Shown here: positions 1-12,709 of the stretch, piece after piece
Layout of the letters: every line of letters begins with the position of its first letter
How positions within the stretch are numbered: position 1 is the first letter of the stretch
From: Hippophae tibetana
Taxonomy: Eukaryota > Streptophyta > Magnoliopsida > Rosales > Elaeagnaceae
Direction: 5' to 3'
DNA: 64,000 bases
Assembly (NCBI GenBank): GCA_037013495.1
Contig: CM072805.1
Location: forward strand, 21,540,669 to 21,604,668
Notes under the pieces: model-generated
Told to the model about the DNA's origin: nothing
Database searches by the model: none
Seen by the model: only the letters and a program-made list of their open reading frames with translations
Made by a program: the position numbers and the translations under genes

Positions 1-133
1 CTTTGAAATACCAGAAGAATGGAAATTAGATATCAAAGAAAAACCCTTAATAACAGGAAGGAGAAACTTCTAACCAAGAAGAAGTTAAAAAACTAGAAAA
101 TGAAGTTAAAATAATGAAGGCATTAGTTCATGA

Positions 134-1930
134 TTGTATATTAGGAAAAAAATCATATTTAGAGATAAAATAAAAAATATGCATTTAGAAATAAATGGAA
201 GTCTAATATATGTAGCAAAAAATCAAGTAACATTATTTGAAGCTATACAAATATTAACAGAGGAAATGGATTTAGTCCAAGAATCAAACACAAAATATTT
301 ACAGAAAATAAAAGATATACAAAAATAATTACTAAAGGAAATAAAGGAATGTGATTATAATAAACTACAACAAGATATGCACACAAAAATTTCAGAACTA
401 AGAAAAGATATATAAAACATACATAGAGATAATGAAATAATAGGTTATAAATATTATCCTTCAGAAGGATTAGAAGAAGAATCACCAAGGAGATTAGATT
501 CTTTGATTCCTAAAAATGAGAAAAGGAAAAATGAGGAATAATTTAAGAATAAAGAGATAGTTCCAATTTAATGGAATATAGAAAATAATTAGAAAGAAAA
601 TTCATAGACCTTGAAAATAGAGATATATAAACATTAGTCAGATTATTGACATTAACCAATGAAGAAATAGAAAAACATTATAATGAAAAACTTTGTACTA
701 ACAAAGAAGAGGATGATATGACAATAATTAGTGAAACTGATTCTGAACCAAAAAATATGACCTCAAAAGATTATATGAAACCAATTTAATTACCAGTCCC
801 TTACCAAGAAGAAACATCTGACCTACATAAGGGGGAAAGAAATAGGCAAAGATCATAACAACCTGATACTACATATAGAAGAAGACAACCACTTAAAATA
901 GAGGAAGGGTTGCATTGGGGAACTAGAGGTAGTATTCCACCAGAGTTCAAACTCCATGATAATTATAAATTTGAAATTTTAGATTTAGATTTTATAAGAG
1001 ATAGAAAAAAGGCCCTAGATGAATGGTCTAGTGAGATGAGTGTACTTATACAAACTTCTCAAACTACCCAAACAAATCCTTCAACTTGTAGAGTGCTTAT
1101 AGCACATAAAATGACAGGAAATGTAAAAGTTTGGTTTTCAACCTTAACAGATCAACAACATTTATTAATGCAAGAAAATGCTTCCACAGGGAGAGAATAC
1201 TTGGATACAGTAATAAATGAAATATACAAAAAATTCATTGGAGAAGATAAATGAAGGACTATCATTGAATCCAATTAAAATGAAATCAATAAAGCTAAAT
1301 GGCATCTAACAAATATGGAAATTTGTAACATGTGTTACATAGATTCTTTTATTTATGAATATAAAATGTATTACCATAAGTTACCACTCTCTATACAAAC
1401 AACTTATAAAGAAATGTTTTTTCAAAAATTACCTAGAACATTATATAAAACCTTAACAGAAAATTGAGAACAAAGAAATAGAGAAACTATATTAGATACT
1501 CTAGGAGGAAGAATAAGAAGCCTTAAAGATTGGATCATTGTTAAATTCCAAGAAAGAAAAGATTATAAACAAATAAGAGGAAATGATAAAATCTGTTGTG
1601 ATACAAAAGATTTTAGAATACCAAGGAAATATGGATGTAATATAAAATCTTATAAAAAAATATAAATATAAAAAATATAAATTCAGAAAACAAAATTCCC
1701 AAAAATATAAAAAGAGATTTAATAGAGAAAATTATAAGAAAAGATATTTTAGAAAAAAAATATAAACCTTCTGAAAAAAGGAATTATTGCCCTTCATGAA
1801 AGAAAAAATGCATATGTTGGATCGGTAATGAGGAAGGACATCATGCTAATGAATGTCCAAGCAGACTTCAACATAAAAAAGAATTTAGAAAGGAATTTCC
1901 ATAAAAAGCAAAAATCTTAGAAGAAGCTTT
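134..1930 (+). pseudogene. Coat-protein region of the pararetrovirus relic
   Basis: This is the structural part of the relic. Segments read as acidic and lysine-rich, coiled-coil-like protein (for example 134-328), then the capsid core (910-1254, containing a tract like MTGNVKVWFSTL), then a zinc-knuckle tract near 1808-1855 resembling the conserved caulimovirid coat-protein finger (CWI..EGHHANEC), and an acidic tail at 1935-2171. The finger and the position just upstream of the protease and RT identify it as the coat protein. The matching region of the second copy lies at 7400-9300 on the other strand. It is broken many times. Confidence 0.8.
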
Positions 1931-2149
1931 CAAAATGGAATTAGAACCGATCGAGGAATATGATATAGATGATACTTACAATATCTATCTATTAGAAGAA
2001 ACTGAGGAAGAAATAACTGACTCAGACTATGAACCTCAAATCATGAATATTCTTCACCAGAAGATGAATAATTTGTATAGTATTACAAATCCAAATAGTA
2101 CTTATATTAAAGTAGGACTAAAATTTAAAAGTTATAACACTTATTATTT

Positions 2150-4030
2150 ACATGCATATATAGATACATGAGCTAGTATGTGTGTAGCCAGTAGATATGT
2201 ATTTCCATAAGACAACTCGAAACAAGCACCAAAAAATTTAATTGTAAGAATTGCTAATAATACTACACTAAAACTCAATCAAGTTTTAAAAGATATTGAT
2301 ATAATGATAGGAGGAGACAACTTTCACATTCCTACCATATATCAACAAGAAACAAGAGTAGATTTGTTAATAGGAAATAATTTCCTAAATTTATATCAAC
2401 CTTTCACACAACATTTTGACAAAATAAGTCTCACAACCTTAGAAGGAGATACCATATATGTTTCTAAAGTAAGAAAAGCTTTAACTATCTCAAACCCAAC
2501 TTTTATGCAACAACATAAAAAGCGAAAATGTGGTGAGATAGAAGACCAACAAAAACCTTATTTAGAAAATATTTCATTAGATATAGAAGAAAAAAAACTC
2601 TTTTCTTAATGAGATACAGGAAGACAAAGCCCTAACAGGCATTAAAGGACTATTAAAAACAGTCAGTTCAGAAAATCCCTTGGATCCAAAAATAAATAAA
2701 TCTAAAACAATAGTCAATATAAAATTAAGAAATCTTAACAAAATCATAAGAGTAAAACCAATGATTTATACTCTAAAAGACAGGATTGAATTTGGAAAAC
2801 AAATTGAAGAACTTTTGGAAGTAAACATCATAATACCAAGTTATTCACCTCACTCTAGTCCAACATTCTTAGTTGAAAAAGAAGCTGAGAAAAGAAGAGG
2901 AAAAAAGAGAATGGTAATAAATTTTAAAGCACTGAATAAAGAAACCATTGATGATGGATACTTCATTCCAAAAAAGGAAGAACTACTACCATTAATAAAA
3001 GGAAAGAAATACTTTTCGAGTTTTGATTGCAAAAGTGGATTTTGGCAAATAAGATTGGATGAAGAATCCCAAAAATTAACAGCATTTAGTTGCCCCCAAG
3101 GACAATTCCAATGGACAATTATACCATTTGGATTAAAAGAAGCTCCAAGAATTTCTCAAAGATATATGGATAACATTTTTAAAAAATTACAAGATATTTG
3201 TTTTGTTTACATAGATGATATTTTGGTTTTCAGTAATGAATTAAATAAACATTATTTGGATAATATCAACATATTAGAAGAATGTAGAAAAGAAGGCATT
3301 GTACTCTTTGAAAAGAAAGTAGTACTTGCTCAACAAAAAATCAAATAATTAGGGTTGGAAATTGAAAATGGAAAACATAACCTACAACATCATATACTAA
3401 ATAATATTCAAGGTTTTTCTAGTGAATTAAAAGATAAAAACCAATTACAAAGATTTTTAGGATGTTTAACATATGCAGTATCATATATAAAGAAACTTGC
3501 AGAAATGAGAAAACCATTACAATAAAAATTGAAAAAGATCATATATGGAAATGGACAGAAGAAGACACTCTATATAAGGATAGAGTAAAAGCAAAGATAA
3601 AAAATTTACCAACTTTATACCATCCAGGACCAGATGATAAGATGATAATTGAAACAGATGCTTCATAAGAATATTATGGAGCAGTTCTTAAAGCAATAGT
3701 AGATGACAAAGATGAATATCTTTGTAGATATACATCAGGATCTTTACAAGGTTCAAAACTAAATTATCATAGTAATGAAAAGGAATATTTAGCTGTTAAA
3801 AAGGCTATAAAGAAATTTGCAATATATGTCATAAGCTCCAGATTTATTGTTAGAACAAATAACAAGAATTTTGGTTATTTCTTAAGAACAAATATTGTAG
3901 GTGATTACAAACAAGAAAGACTAGTTAGATGGTAACAATGGTTCAACCATTACAATTTTGATGTTGAACATCTTCCAGAACATAAAAATAGTTTAGTTGA
4001 TGCTCTTACCATAGAATTATCACCTCTAAT
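2150..4030 (+). pseudogene. Protease - reverse transcriptase - RNase H region of the relic
   Basis: This is the polymerase part of the pararetrovirus fossil. A protease-like tract around 2150-2600 includes an active-site-like YIDT followed by a region conserved in the second copy (RVDLLIGNNFLNLYQPF at 2355-2405). RT spans about 2680-3350, with LVEKEA, FDCKSGFWQIRLDEES, PFGLKEAP and the catalytic YIDDILVFS at about 3208-3234. RNase H follows at about 3640-4020, with an ETDAS tract. RT and RNase H directly joined and followed by a viroplasmin region are typical of Caulimoviridae. It is decayed, although the RT segment still reads open for 222 codons. Confidence 0.88.
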
Positions 4031-4189
4031 TATTTCTATGCATTCAGGAATTTAACATCTTGATATCAAAATCAAGATAAAAGAAAAGGAGATAAAAATC
4101 CTATAGGAACAACTCGAGATGCTATATCTCGAGAAATCTCTTATGGAGATGGGAAAGAAATAGAAAGAACTTAATTATTCAAAACAAAC

Positions 4190-5395
4190 TCTAGAGATCA
4201 GAACCTCAAACGCGGAATCTCTATTAAAAAAGGAAGAACCTAATAGTTCACAAAAAAATTCTGAAACCACAAAGCTCAATTGGGCAGATGAGGCAGAAAA
4301 ATAAGAACATAAAAAGTTTATGTGGTCTATAATGGCCCAAAACTAGGAATTTATAACAACTGGGTAGAAGCTAGAAAATCTATTTTAGGAATTAGTGGAG
4401 TAACTCATAGAGCCTTCACTAACAAAATAGAAGTTGAAGGTAGTTATGCCAACTACAAAACACTGAAACTAATAACTCCAGAGGAGATAGTAAGAAACTA
4501 TTCTACAGTACTACAACAACAACCAACAGCTGCAAGAAAATTGAAAAATCTTGGAAAATAGCAAGGCCTCCAGTACTATTTAGAGAAACATCTCCACCAG
4601 AGACATAAAAAAGAGTAAAACATTTAGTACTATTCAGGGAGACATATCCTAAAACTACTCCAATCATTTGAAATGAAAATGATCACTATAGAAACTTCAA
4701 CAAACTACAATGGTTGTGTCTCTATAATTTGGCCAGAAAATCTACCCAAGAACATATTGAAGATATGAAATTCTATACTATAGACAAAGAATTTCCTACA
4801 GGAAGTAAATTCAATATTGTGGAAGGAGTTGCTCCAATATTTGTGTATAAAACATTTTTCAATTCATTAATGAGCTGGAATGAAGAAGGAAGTATTAGTC
4901 CCTACCACTTCATCAAGATAGAGATTTCCAACACAAACAGAGAGGTTCCCAAACCAAAAACACTTTGAGAAAAGGAATTCAACACAAAAGAACTCTGTGT
5001 ATTAAGAGGACAAATGCTAAGCCAGATTTACTATGAACTCAGGAAGATTGACAATTCTACCGAGATTAAAGTAAATTATTCAACTAGTAAAATCGTTATC
5101 ATTTCTCACAGTAGCATAACTCTGTTAAAAGAAGATGGTGAAAAAATCACCAAATATGAAACCAATTTTAATTGCAACAATCTGGAAATTGGTCAAGAAA
5201 CAAAGAAGGTATTCTGCTTCTATGCCAGAAAAGCCATCAAAGACCACAGATGCATTCTTTGCATCAAAGACCGAGAAGATGAAGATGTGTCATCATCAAT
5301 GTCATCAAAGGAACTATTGGCAGAAAATGACAAAGAAAAATAAGAAAACAAGTTGTCGGCAGAAGATTACAAAAGAAATAAAGATTTAGACCCCA
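4190..5395 (+). pseudogene. Viroplasmin / translational transactivator region of the relic
   Basis: The tract at about 4316-4480 reads VYNGPKLGIYNNWVEARKSI and continues with GVTHRAF. This is the hybrid-binding fold of caulimovirus inclusion-body protein (viroplasmin, Cauli_VI), shared with the N-terminus of eukaryotic RNase H1. Downstream segments at 4714-4968 and 5014-5343 fit the rest of the transactivator. The position after RNase H and just before the promoter matches gene VI of Caulimoviridae. In living relatives the protein forms virus factories and allows reinitiation on polycistronic RNA. Here it is a fossil with several breaks. Confidence 0.75.
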
Positions 5396-5399
5396 CATC

Positions 5400-5870
5400 T
5401 TAGTCGGTAGCATGTGCCAAGGAAAAAAAAGAGCAACGACTGTCCTTTAAAGTAGAAAAATAGATGAATTATTAGAACAAGGGTAAAATAATAATTCTAG
5501 TATTTTAAACAGGGATTCTTTATTCTATAAAAAGAACCCTTATTATCATTTCAAGGACACACACAAACACATAGAAATCCAGAGCTATCTATTCTGAAAA
5601 ACTCTAGCATAAGAAAACATCTCTATCTAGAAATCTCAAAACCAATAAGGTTATACCCAGTAACTATAAGCGGCTAAGAATCTCTTTCAAGGTTTTTAGT
5701 TGACCTTAAGTTGTAATAATTATTATATTTTGAATAAGATGGAGTTCAGTTACTCTTCTTTAGTAACCCATCATATTCAGATATAATAATTATAAATTTA
5801 AGCTAGTTAAGAATCTTTAATGTTGAAATATTTTCTTATAACAAGACATAATATTGTTAAAATAGAAAAA
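5400..5870 (+). promoter_or_regulatory. 35S-like promoter and start of leader of the pararetrovirus relic
   Basis: A TATA box (TATAAAAA, 5526-5533) is followed about 30 bp later by a purine/CA-rich likely start region. The layout and position (after the transactivator, before a long leader) match the 35S-type promoter of Caulimoviridae. The AT-rich stretch to 5870 would be leader. Activity today is unknown. The call rests on position plus TATA only. Confidence 0.5.
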
Positions 5871-6127
5871 TGGAATTTATTTTTAGAAATAAACAACTAA
5901 TAATTTCAATGGAAATCAAAGAGAAAAATCTAATTTTATTAGAAACATTTGATAAAAGTTATCTCTATCATTTAAATGAATATTTTAAAAATGAAGATTA
6001 TGAAACTTGTCTTGAAAATTTTAAAAGATTTAACACCTTATTAGATATCTATACAGATTATATTAAAGATATTACAAGCATCATAGACCATCCTCTTTTA
6101 AGGACATTAAAAGATTATTTTAGTTAA
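5870..6127 (+). pseudogene. Small reading frame in the leader of the pararetrovirus relic (85 codons)
   Basis: An ATG-started frame encodes a charged, helix-prone protein beginning MEFIFRNKQLIISMEIKEKN. It lies about 340 bp after the viral TATA box and about 450 bp before the primer site, so inside the long leader. It is unrelated to any part of the coat, polymerase or viroplasmin regions that I recognise. Similar charged sequence continues in fragments to about 6550. It may be a lineage-specific small viral gene or the start of a longer one. It has no counterpart in the second copy, which ends before this part. Confidence 0.45.
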
Positions 6128-6580
6128 AAATATGTGAAAATAGAGGAAGAAGAATTCAACAACTTAGTGTTTGGATATTACTTTTTTGAAGAATATAAAT
6201 ACACTGTATGTACACAAGAAAAACTTGATTGTATACTACGAATAGGATAAAATAATATACATTCAACACATATGATTTATCAAGATAATATTCTATAAAC
6301 ATTGAATCATTAGTACATAAATTAGAATTATTAGATTTAACAAATGAAAGAGTAATTTTTAATTTTAAAAGACAATTAATAGATTTAGGATTAGAATTAA
6401 GCAACTAACATAATGAAGAACATAATATACTATGCAATTGTAATGAATATAGAAGAAAATTAGACTTATACAACAAAATATTAAGTTTTTTAGACAAATT
6501 ATTACCTTCAATAAATAGACAAAGACCATCAACTAGGTCAATATTAACCCCCGATTAAAAATTGTATTGATATGCAGACA

Positions 6581-6598
6581 TTGGTATTAGATCCTAGG
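6581..6598 (+). other. Probable Met-tRNA primer-binding site of the pararetrovirus relic
   Basis: TTGGTATTAGATCCTAGG resembles TGGTATCAGAGCCAGG, the complement of the initiator Met-tRNA 3' end used by plant pararetroviruses. It lies downstream of the leader, which is the conventional map origin of these genomes. The match is imperfect, as expected in a decayed copy. Confidence 0.5.
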
Positions 6599-8511
6599 AA
6601 TAGTAATCTAAATAGTAATGGATGGAAAATTAACACCATTAAAGTATAAGGACATTTTTTATGTTTTATAAACCTTAGGGGCATTTAAGATAATGTTCTT
6701 TGTTAAGGTCTCTTAATTTTATGTTGATAATTGTTTTAGATTTATTTATTTATTTATGGATCTAAAGGATTTTATAAGCTTACTATTTTTAATAATTTTT
6801 TGATACCTATTAGGGCTTTATCTTCTTGTATTGCATTAAGAAAAGAGTTTTGTTTCTCTTCTATATCTATTGAAATATTTTCTAAAATATATTTTTACTG
6901 CTTTATCTCACCACTTTTTTGCTTTTTATGTTATTGCATTAAAGTTGGGTTTGATACAGTCAAAGCTTTTCTTATTTTTGGTAGATAAATGGTATTACTA
7001 TCTATTGTTGTTAAACTTATTTTGTCTAAATATTGTGTAAACAGTTGATATAAGTTTAGGAAATTATTTTTTATTAATAAATCAACTCTTATTTCCTGTT
7101 GATATATGATAAAAATGTGAAACTTTTCTTCTTCTATCATTATATCTACATGCTTTAAAATTTTATTAAGATTTATTGTAGTATTATTAGTAATTCTTAT
7201 AATTAAATCTTTTGGTGCCTATTTGCAATGTTCTTCAGGAAACACATATTTACCTGCTACTACACACATACTACTCCTGTATCTATATATGCATCTAAAT
7301 GATAGCTAGCATAGCCTTTAAATTTAAGTCCTACCTTTATGTAGGTACTATTTGGATTAGTAATATTATATAAATCATTCATCTTTTGAAGAAAAGTACT
7401 CATATTCTGAGTGTTCATATTTGGAGTTGGTTATCTCTTCCTCAGTTTCCTCTAATAGATCGATACTGTAAGTATCATTTATATCTAATTTCTCAATTGA
7501 TTCTAATTCCATCTTAAATGTTTCTTCTAAGATTTTTATTTTTTGTGGAAATTCATTTTTTAAATTCTTTCCTTTGTTGAAGCTTGCCCGGGCATTCGTT
7601 GGCTTAATGTCTTTTTTCTCTATATATCCAACATCTTCATTCTTCTAAAATATATTTTCTTATAGGTTTCTCTATTAAATCTTTTTTTATATTTTTGAAA
7701 ATCTTTTTTTATGAATTTATATTTTTTAAATCTCTTGTATTTTTTATATTTTGTTTGTAGGGTTTTATATTACATTCATATTTTTTTGGTATTCTAAAAT
7801 CTCTTGTATCATTCTCTTATTTGTTTATATTATTTTTTTCTTAGCATTTAATAATTATCCAGTTTTTAAGGCTTCTTATTCTTACTCCTAAGATGTTTGA
7901 TATAGTTTCCCTATTTCTCTAATTTCAACTTCTATTAAGGTCTTATGTACTATTCCAGGTAATTTTTGGAAAAACATTTTCTTATAAGTTGTTTGCATAG
8001 AGAGTGGTAATTTATGATAATACATTTCATATTCACAAATAAAATAATCTATGTAACATATGTTATAGATTTCATATTCGTTAGATGCCATTCGACTTCA
8101 TTGATTTCATTTTCATTAGATTCAATGATAGGTCTTCCTTTATCTTCTCCAATAAATTCATTGTATATTTCATTTATTAATATATCTAAATATTCTATTC
8201 CTATGAGAGCATTCCATTGTATTAATAAATGTTGTTGGTCTGTTAACTTTGAAAATCAAACTTTAATATTTTTTGTCATTTTATGAGCTACTAATACCCT
8301 ACATATTAAAGAGTTTGTTTGTGTAGTTTGAGAGGTTTATATGAGCACACTCATATGACTAATCCATTCATTTAAGGATTTTTTTGTATGTCTTATACAA
8401 TCTAGATCTAAGAGATTAGACTTATAATTATCATGAAGCTTGAATTCTGGTGGGATACTACCTCTACTTCCCCAATTTAACTCTTCTTTCATTTTGGGTG
8501 GTTGTCGTTTT

Positions 8512-8814
8512 CTATTTGTCAGGCTCTCCTGACCTTTGCCTATTTATTTCTTCCCTATGTAGGTCAGATATTCCTTCTTGGTAAGGAACTAGTAATGAAA
8601 TTGGTTGCATATAACCTTTTTGGGTCATAATTTTTAGTTTAGTATTAATATTACTGATTATTATCATATCATCTTCATCTTTGTTTATAATAAGTTTTTT
8701 AGTATAATGTTTTTCTAATTCTTCATTAGATAATGTTAACAAACTAATTAACTTTTCTATATCCTTATTTTGGGGTTTCATAAATTTTTCTTCTAATTCT
8801 TTTCTATATTCCAT
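8512..8814 (-). pseudogene. Coat-protein N-terminal segment of the minus-strand relic
   Basis: A 100-codon open stretch begins MEYRKELEEKFMKPQNKDIE and ends REEINRQRSGEPDK. It is the counterpart of the plus-strand DNA at about 570-870, which encodes the same charged tract in decayed form. It is acidic and helix-prone, as expected for the N-terminal part of a caulimovirid coat protein precursor. It is a fragment of a fossil, not a host gene. Confidence 0.65.
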
Positions 8815-9299
8815 TAAATTTGAATTATATCTTTTTTGTTGGATTTTTCTTCATTTTTAGAAATCAGGGCATCTAATCTCCTAGGTGGTTCTCCTCTTAA
8901 TCCTTCTAAGGGATCATTTTTATGATATATAATATCATTATTTCTATGTATGTTATATACATATTTTCTTAATTCCATAAATTCTATATGTATATCTTGT
9001 TGTAGTTTATTATGACCACATTCTTTTATTTCTTTCGATAATTCTTTTTATGTTTCGATTATACCTTATAGGTATTTCGTGTTTGATTCTCGGACTAAAT
9101 TCATTTCCTCTATTAAAAGTCTCAAAACTTTCATTAATGTTGCTTATTTTTTGTTACACCTACTAGGTTTCCATCTATTTCTAACTGTATATTTTTTAGT
9201 TTATCTTTAAACATTATTACATTCCTAATATGACATCATGACTTCATCTTTCCGTTTTTTAACATTTTTTTGTTAGAAGTTTATTCTTCATAGTCTATA

Positions 9300-10250
9300 A
9301 AAATAAATATTGGTATATTATTGTTTTTAAGCATATTAGTTTTTCTTCCTGGTATTAGAGATTTTTCCTTGATATCTAAGTGACATTTTTTCGATATTTC
9401 AAAGTCTATTAGTATTTCTAGTTTTATTATTTGCCTATGTTTCTGAAAGGTTTTATCTATTTCTATAAATTCATTTTGTCCATATATGCAACTATTATGG
9501 ATACCTTACTAGGTAATATATTGAAAATTGATGATTTCTTTCTTTTATTAAATCTCTTCTTTCAAATTCATAAGATAAACTTAATATTTGGTTTAAGTTT
9601 TTATCATGGATATTAATAGCAAACCTAGGGTATGTTGTAAATTTTAGCTTATGCATGGTATCCTAAATTACTATGGATTATTCATAGTAAAACATCTTTC
9701 CTATTTATTATACTATTATCTAGTAATATTATTTTTATGAGTGTATCTATTCTTTCTCTGAAAAAAAAATTGTATCAATATTTGGATTCCTACTAAATGA
9801 ATGTATTCAATTTTTTCTTTATCCTTTTGGAAAAATTTGAATAGTTTATTCAATATAGTTTTTTTTATCAATTAATGGTATATTATACATTCCTTTCATT
9901 TCTTTATTATTTATTCCATAATAAATTATGTCTTTTCTTGGGAATAATTTTTTTAAAGATGAAAATAGTAAGTCTTTAAATCTATTTTTTTTCTTTAAGA
10001 TTTAATTTTGCATTTTGAATTTCTTCAAAAGTCTTTTTACTTATTACAATTTCTTATGAAAAACATCACGAGATGTCTTTTATTTCTAATTATACTATTT
10101 CTTTATTTTTTATTATTTCTTGGGTCTCTATTATTTTTTCTATTTTTATTTATAAAATGTTACTATTTATTTCTATTAAATCTAATTTTCGTTAATTTTA
10201 AGAGATATTTTTGAATTTTTTAAACCTTTAAGGATATTATTGAAGATAGC
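9300..10250 (-). pseudogene. Movement-protein region of the minus-strand pararetrovirus relic
   Basis: Minus-strand translation gives short tracts typical of the caulimovirid 30K-type movement protein, such as EYIHLVGIQI followed by RIDTLIKI, and tracts resembling the family's nearby region about RNR/GNLAY and a following IYP. In living relatives this protein lines plasmodesmal tubules. Only fragments remain and the true start cannot be placed; viral similarity fades near 10250. Confidence 0.6.
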
Positions 10251-10259
10251 TCGAGGTAT

Positions 10260-12440
10260 TTTTGGTATTATTCCGAACCAAAAGCTAAATCCATAATCAA
10301 TTATTAATTAGCCATCAATTTTTTGTGATCCCAAATTTTCATTTTCTCCTATAATCAAATTTAATCTAATCAAATATTAACACTGGAATTTACATTCAAT
10401 TAAAAAAGTAATCTTGAACAAATAGTATACCAGAATAAAATTTGTATGAACGTATTTATTAAAAAAAATACATTTTAATAACAAGTTGATCACAAAGGTT
10501 AATGTTGACAAATTATGTCGGAAGGTAATTGGTATTTAACTGAATTGTTTCACCGTTGATAGCTCACTAACTGCTTGATGGAAGTAAGATGAAATTGATT
10601 CTTTTTTTTTTTTACTAAATGAATTTCATCTAATTAAATATAAATAAAATTAATTATAAAGTTTTCTCTATAAAAGAAACTTTATTTGGTTGAATATTTT
10701 AATTTAAATCAATAATATATAAATATTTATAAATATATATATTTTGGGTTTATCAAATGATATAGTTGTAATACTTACTACTTCGCTGGCTATTTCTAAT
10801 TTACTTTGAATAACAACAATTACTCTTTATCTCTAATAAATCAGGAGAATGGTATTATCATAGTATATTTTATTATTATTATTATAAAAATAATTTATTA
10901 ATGATAATTTTATTTAATAATAATGATATTAAAGTGTAATTAATACTAAGAATAAAATACATTTTATATATTTTTATTACGATAATATGAAAAATTATTA
11001 TAATAATATCATTAAATTAAATACATCATTGATCCTTATATTATTTAATTCTATCAAATTTGATCCTTATGCAAAATTATCATGAAATTTAATTCTAAAA
11101 CTATTAATATTACATCTAATTTGAACAAAACCACTTATCATTTTAAAAGAATGCCACCATGTTAATCGTTTTAGGAAAATAAAGTAATGAAAATAATAAA
11201 AAAAAAATTAGTAAAACATCTTTTTATAACAATTTTATTTTTTATTTTTTCAAATAAATTAAACTATAACAATCACCGGTATTTTTAAAATAAAATAAGT
11301 AAAAGAGTAAGAAATTTACTAAGCTTATTTTTTTTCCATGTTTTTTTTAATGAAACAGAAACACTTAGTTAAAATAAGAGGAGAAAAGGGAAAGAAAGAA
11401 AAAAAGAAAAATTATAGACTAGAAACAAATGCTTTCTTTTTTTTGTGTTTTTTAAGGATTAAATTAGTTATAGTTAAATAATATAAGGATAAATGATACA
11501 TTTGATTCCAATATCATTATCCTAAAAATAATAAAAACTATAATCATTAACGTTTGGATTTGATTCCAAATTTTGAAAGTGTGGTGAATTTACATGTTTC
11601 TCTTTGTATGGAAAAATACAGTCAATGTTATAGTTATTAAACATATTAATTTTTGGGTACACGTAATCTTATCATTAAAATGTTATACAATTATTTGAAT
11701 TTATATCCTATAACTTTTTTAACATTTTGCATTTTTTTAAAGCAAATATCATTTTGACTAAAATAAATATGGTTGAAAATTTTAAAAATAAATACATTAA
11801 AATATAAAAAAATTATTATTTATATTTTACGGTTATTTTTACTATAAATATAAAACATAGACACTCATCCACCGTCTTTTCACAATAGAAGACATAGGTT
11901 TGATGTATATAAAAAGTTTAATATCATTTAAACTACCTACTTCAAATAAAAGAAGTATAAAAGATTGAATCTTTTTTTTTTCCTAACAAAAGCATCAATT
12001 TATGTATGTTTATCCAAAAATACCCTTTAAACTTGGTATATTAGTACCTATTTGATTTGCTATTGGCTGGAGACATGAGATTCATTTTTTAAAGTGAAAC
12101 AACACAAATACCATTACAAAATAAATTTCTATAACACTTTTATAAAGATATTGAATTTGTACTAAGCTACCATTTTTCCTTCTAATTTTACCATGTACCA
12201 ATTCTAACTAGGTTTTGCACCAGCTTAACTGAGTTTTAAAAAGCATGTAATTCCTTTTAATATTCTTAATAATTATAATTATTGAAATTCTTGATTTCAT
12301 ATTTTCATTTGAAAATTAAAAAAAAAATTAAGGAATTATAAAATGGTATTTAGAATAAATGCTTCATGATGGATCCGAATTATATATTACAAACTCTTTC
12401 GAATTGAGTTCTTTTAGTATCTCAACCTATATTGTGATTT
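10260..12440. other. AT-rich intergenic stretch with no recognisable gene
   Basis: This runs from the edge of the pararetrovirus relic to the 3' flank of the CMSS1 gene. It is highly AT-rich with poly-A/T runs and short ATT-type repeats (for example 10870-10900). No open frame shows protein-like composition and no terminal repeats were seen. The last part, about 12440-12709, probably belongs to the 3' UTR of the CMSS1 gene. Confidence 0.6.
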
Positions 12441-12709
12441 GTGAATTTGTTCATTCCCTCCACAAGGCCACACAAGGCCCAGGATAGAAAAGAAAGCTAA
12501 ATGAGAAGATGAGGCATTGAGGTGAAAGCCATATCAAAACCTCAAATAAGGCAAAAACAAAACCTGCAAAATAAAGCAATACTTGCAATACAGAAATTTT
12601 CACTCTTAACAAACTAAGCTCAAATTCCAAATTTCTGCAATACAAGGAATTTATCCTATCCATTGATCGAAAAATAAATTAAGCTTTAACTTGTCGGTTT
12701 AAACACAAT

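Larger units (their letters stand above)
1..6600 (+). mobile_element. Endogenous pararetrovirus relic (Caulimoviridae), plus-strand copy
   Basis: This is a fossil plant pararetrovirus integrated in the host genome. Seen in order: the end of the movement-protein region, a coat-protein region with a CCHC-type zinc knuckle near 1808-1855, an aspartic protease region near 2150-2300, reverse transcriptase with the YIDDILVFS signature, RNase H, a separate viroplasmin/transactivator region, a 35S-like promoter and leader, and a Met-tRNA-type primer site near 6581. This order is that of Caulimoviridae; no LTRs or integrase are seen. The copy is open at the window's left edge. It is old and heavily decayed, with several dozen breaks. 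The separate transactivator suggests a solendovirus/cavemovirus-like or related endogenous genus, but the genus is a guess. Confidence 0.9.
6700..10250 (-). mobile_element. Endogenous pararetrovirus relic (Caulimoviridae), minus-strand copy
   Basis: This is a second fossil of the same viral family in the opposite orientation. Reading leftward on the minus strand: movement-protein region (about 10250-9300), coat-protein region (about 9300-7430), protease region (about 7350-6930) and the very start of the RT region (about 6700-6930), where it stops. Paired tracts prove the relationship: the minus-strand tract at 7140-6931 (RVDLLIKNNFLNLYQLF) matches plus-strand 2355-2405, and the minus-strand DNA at about 9407-9340 matches window positions 1-66. 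It is broken many times. The copies differ clearly, so they are old or come from different ancestors. Confidence 0.85.

Noticed and set aside
10008-10214. Plus-strand 68-codon Phe/Leu-rich frame resembling a small membrane protein
   Set aside because: It is antisense to the movement-protein part of the pararetrovirus relic; the hydrophobic translation comes from T-rich DNA.
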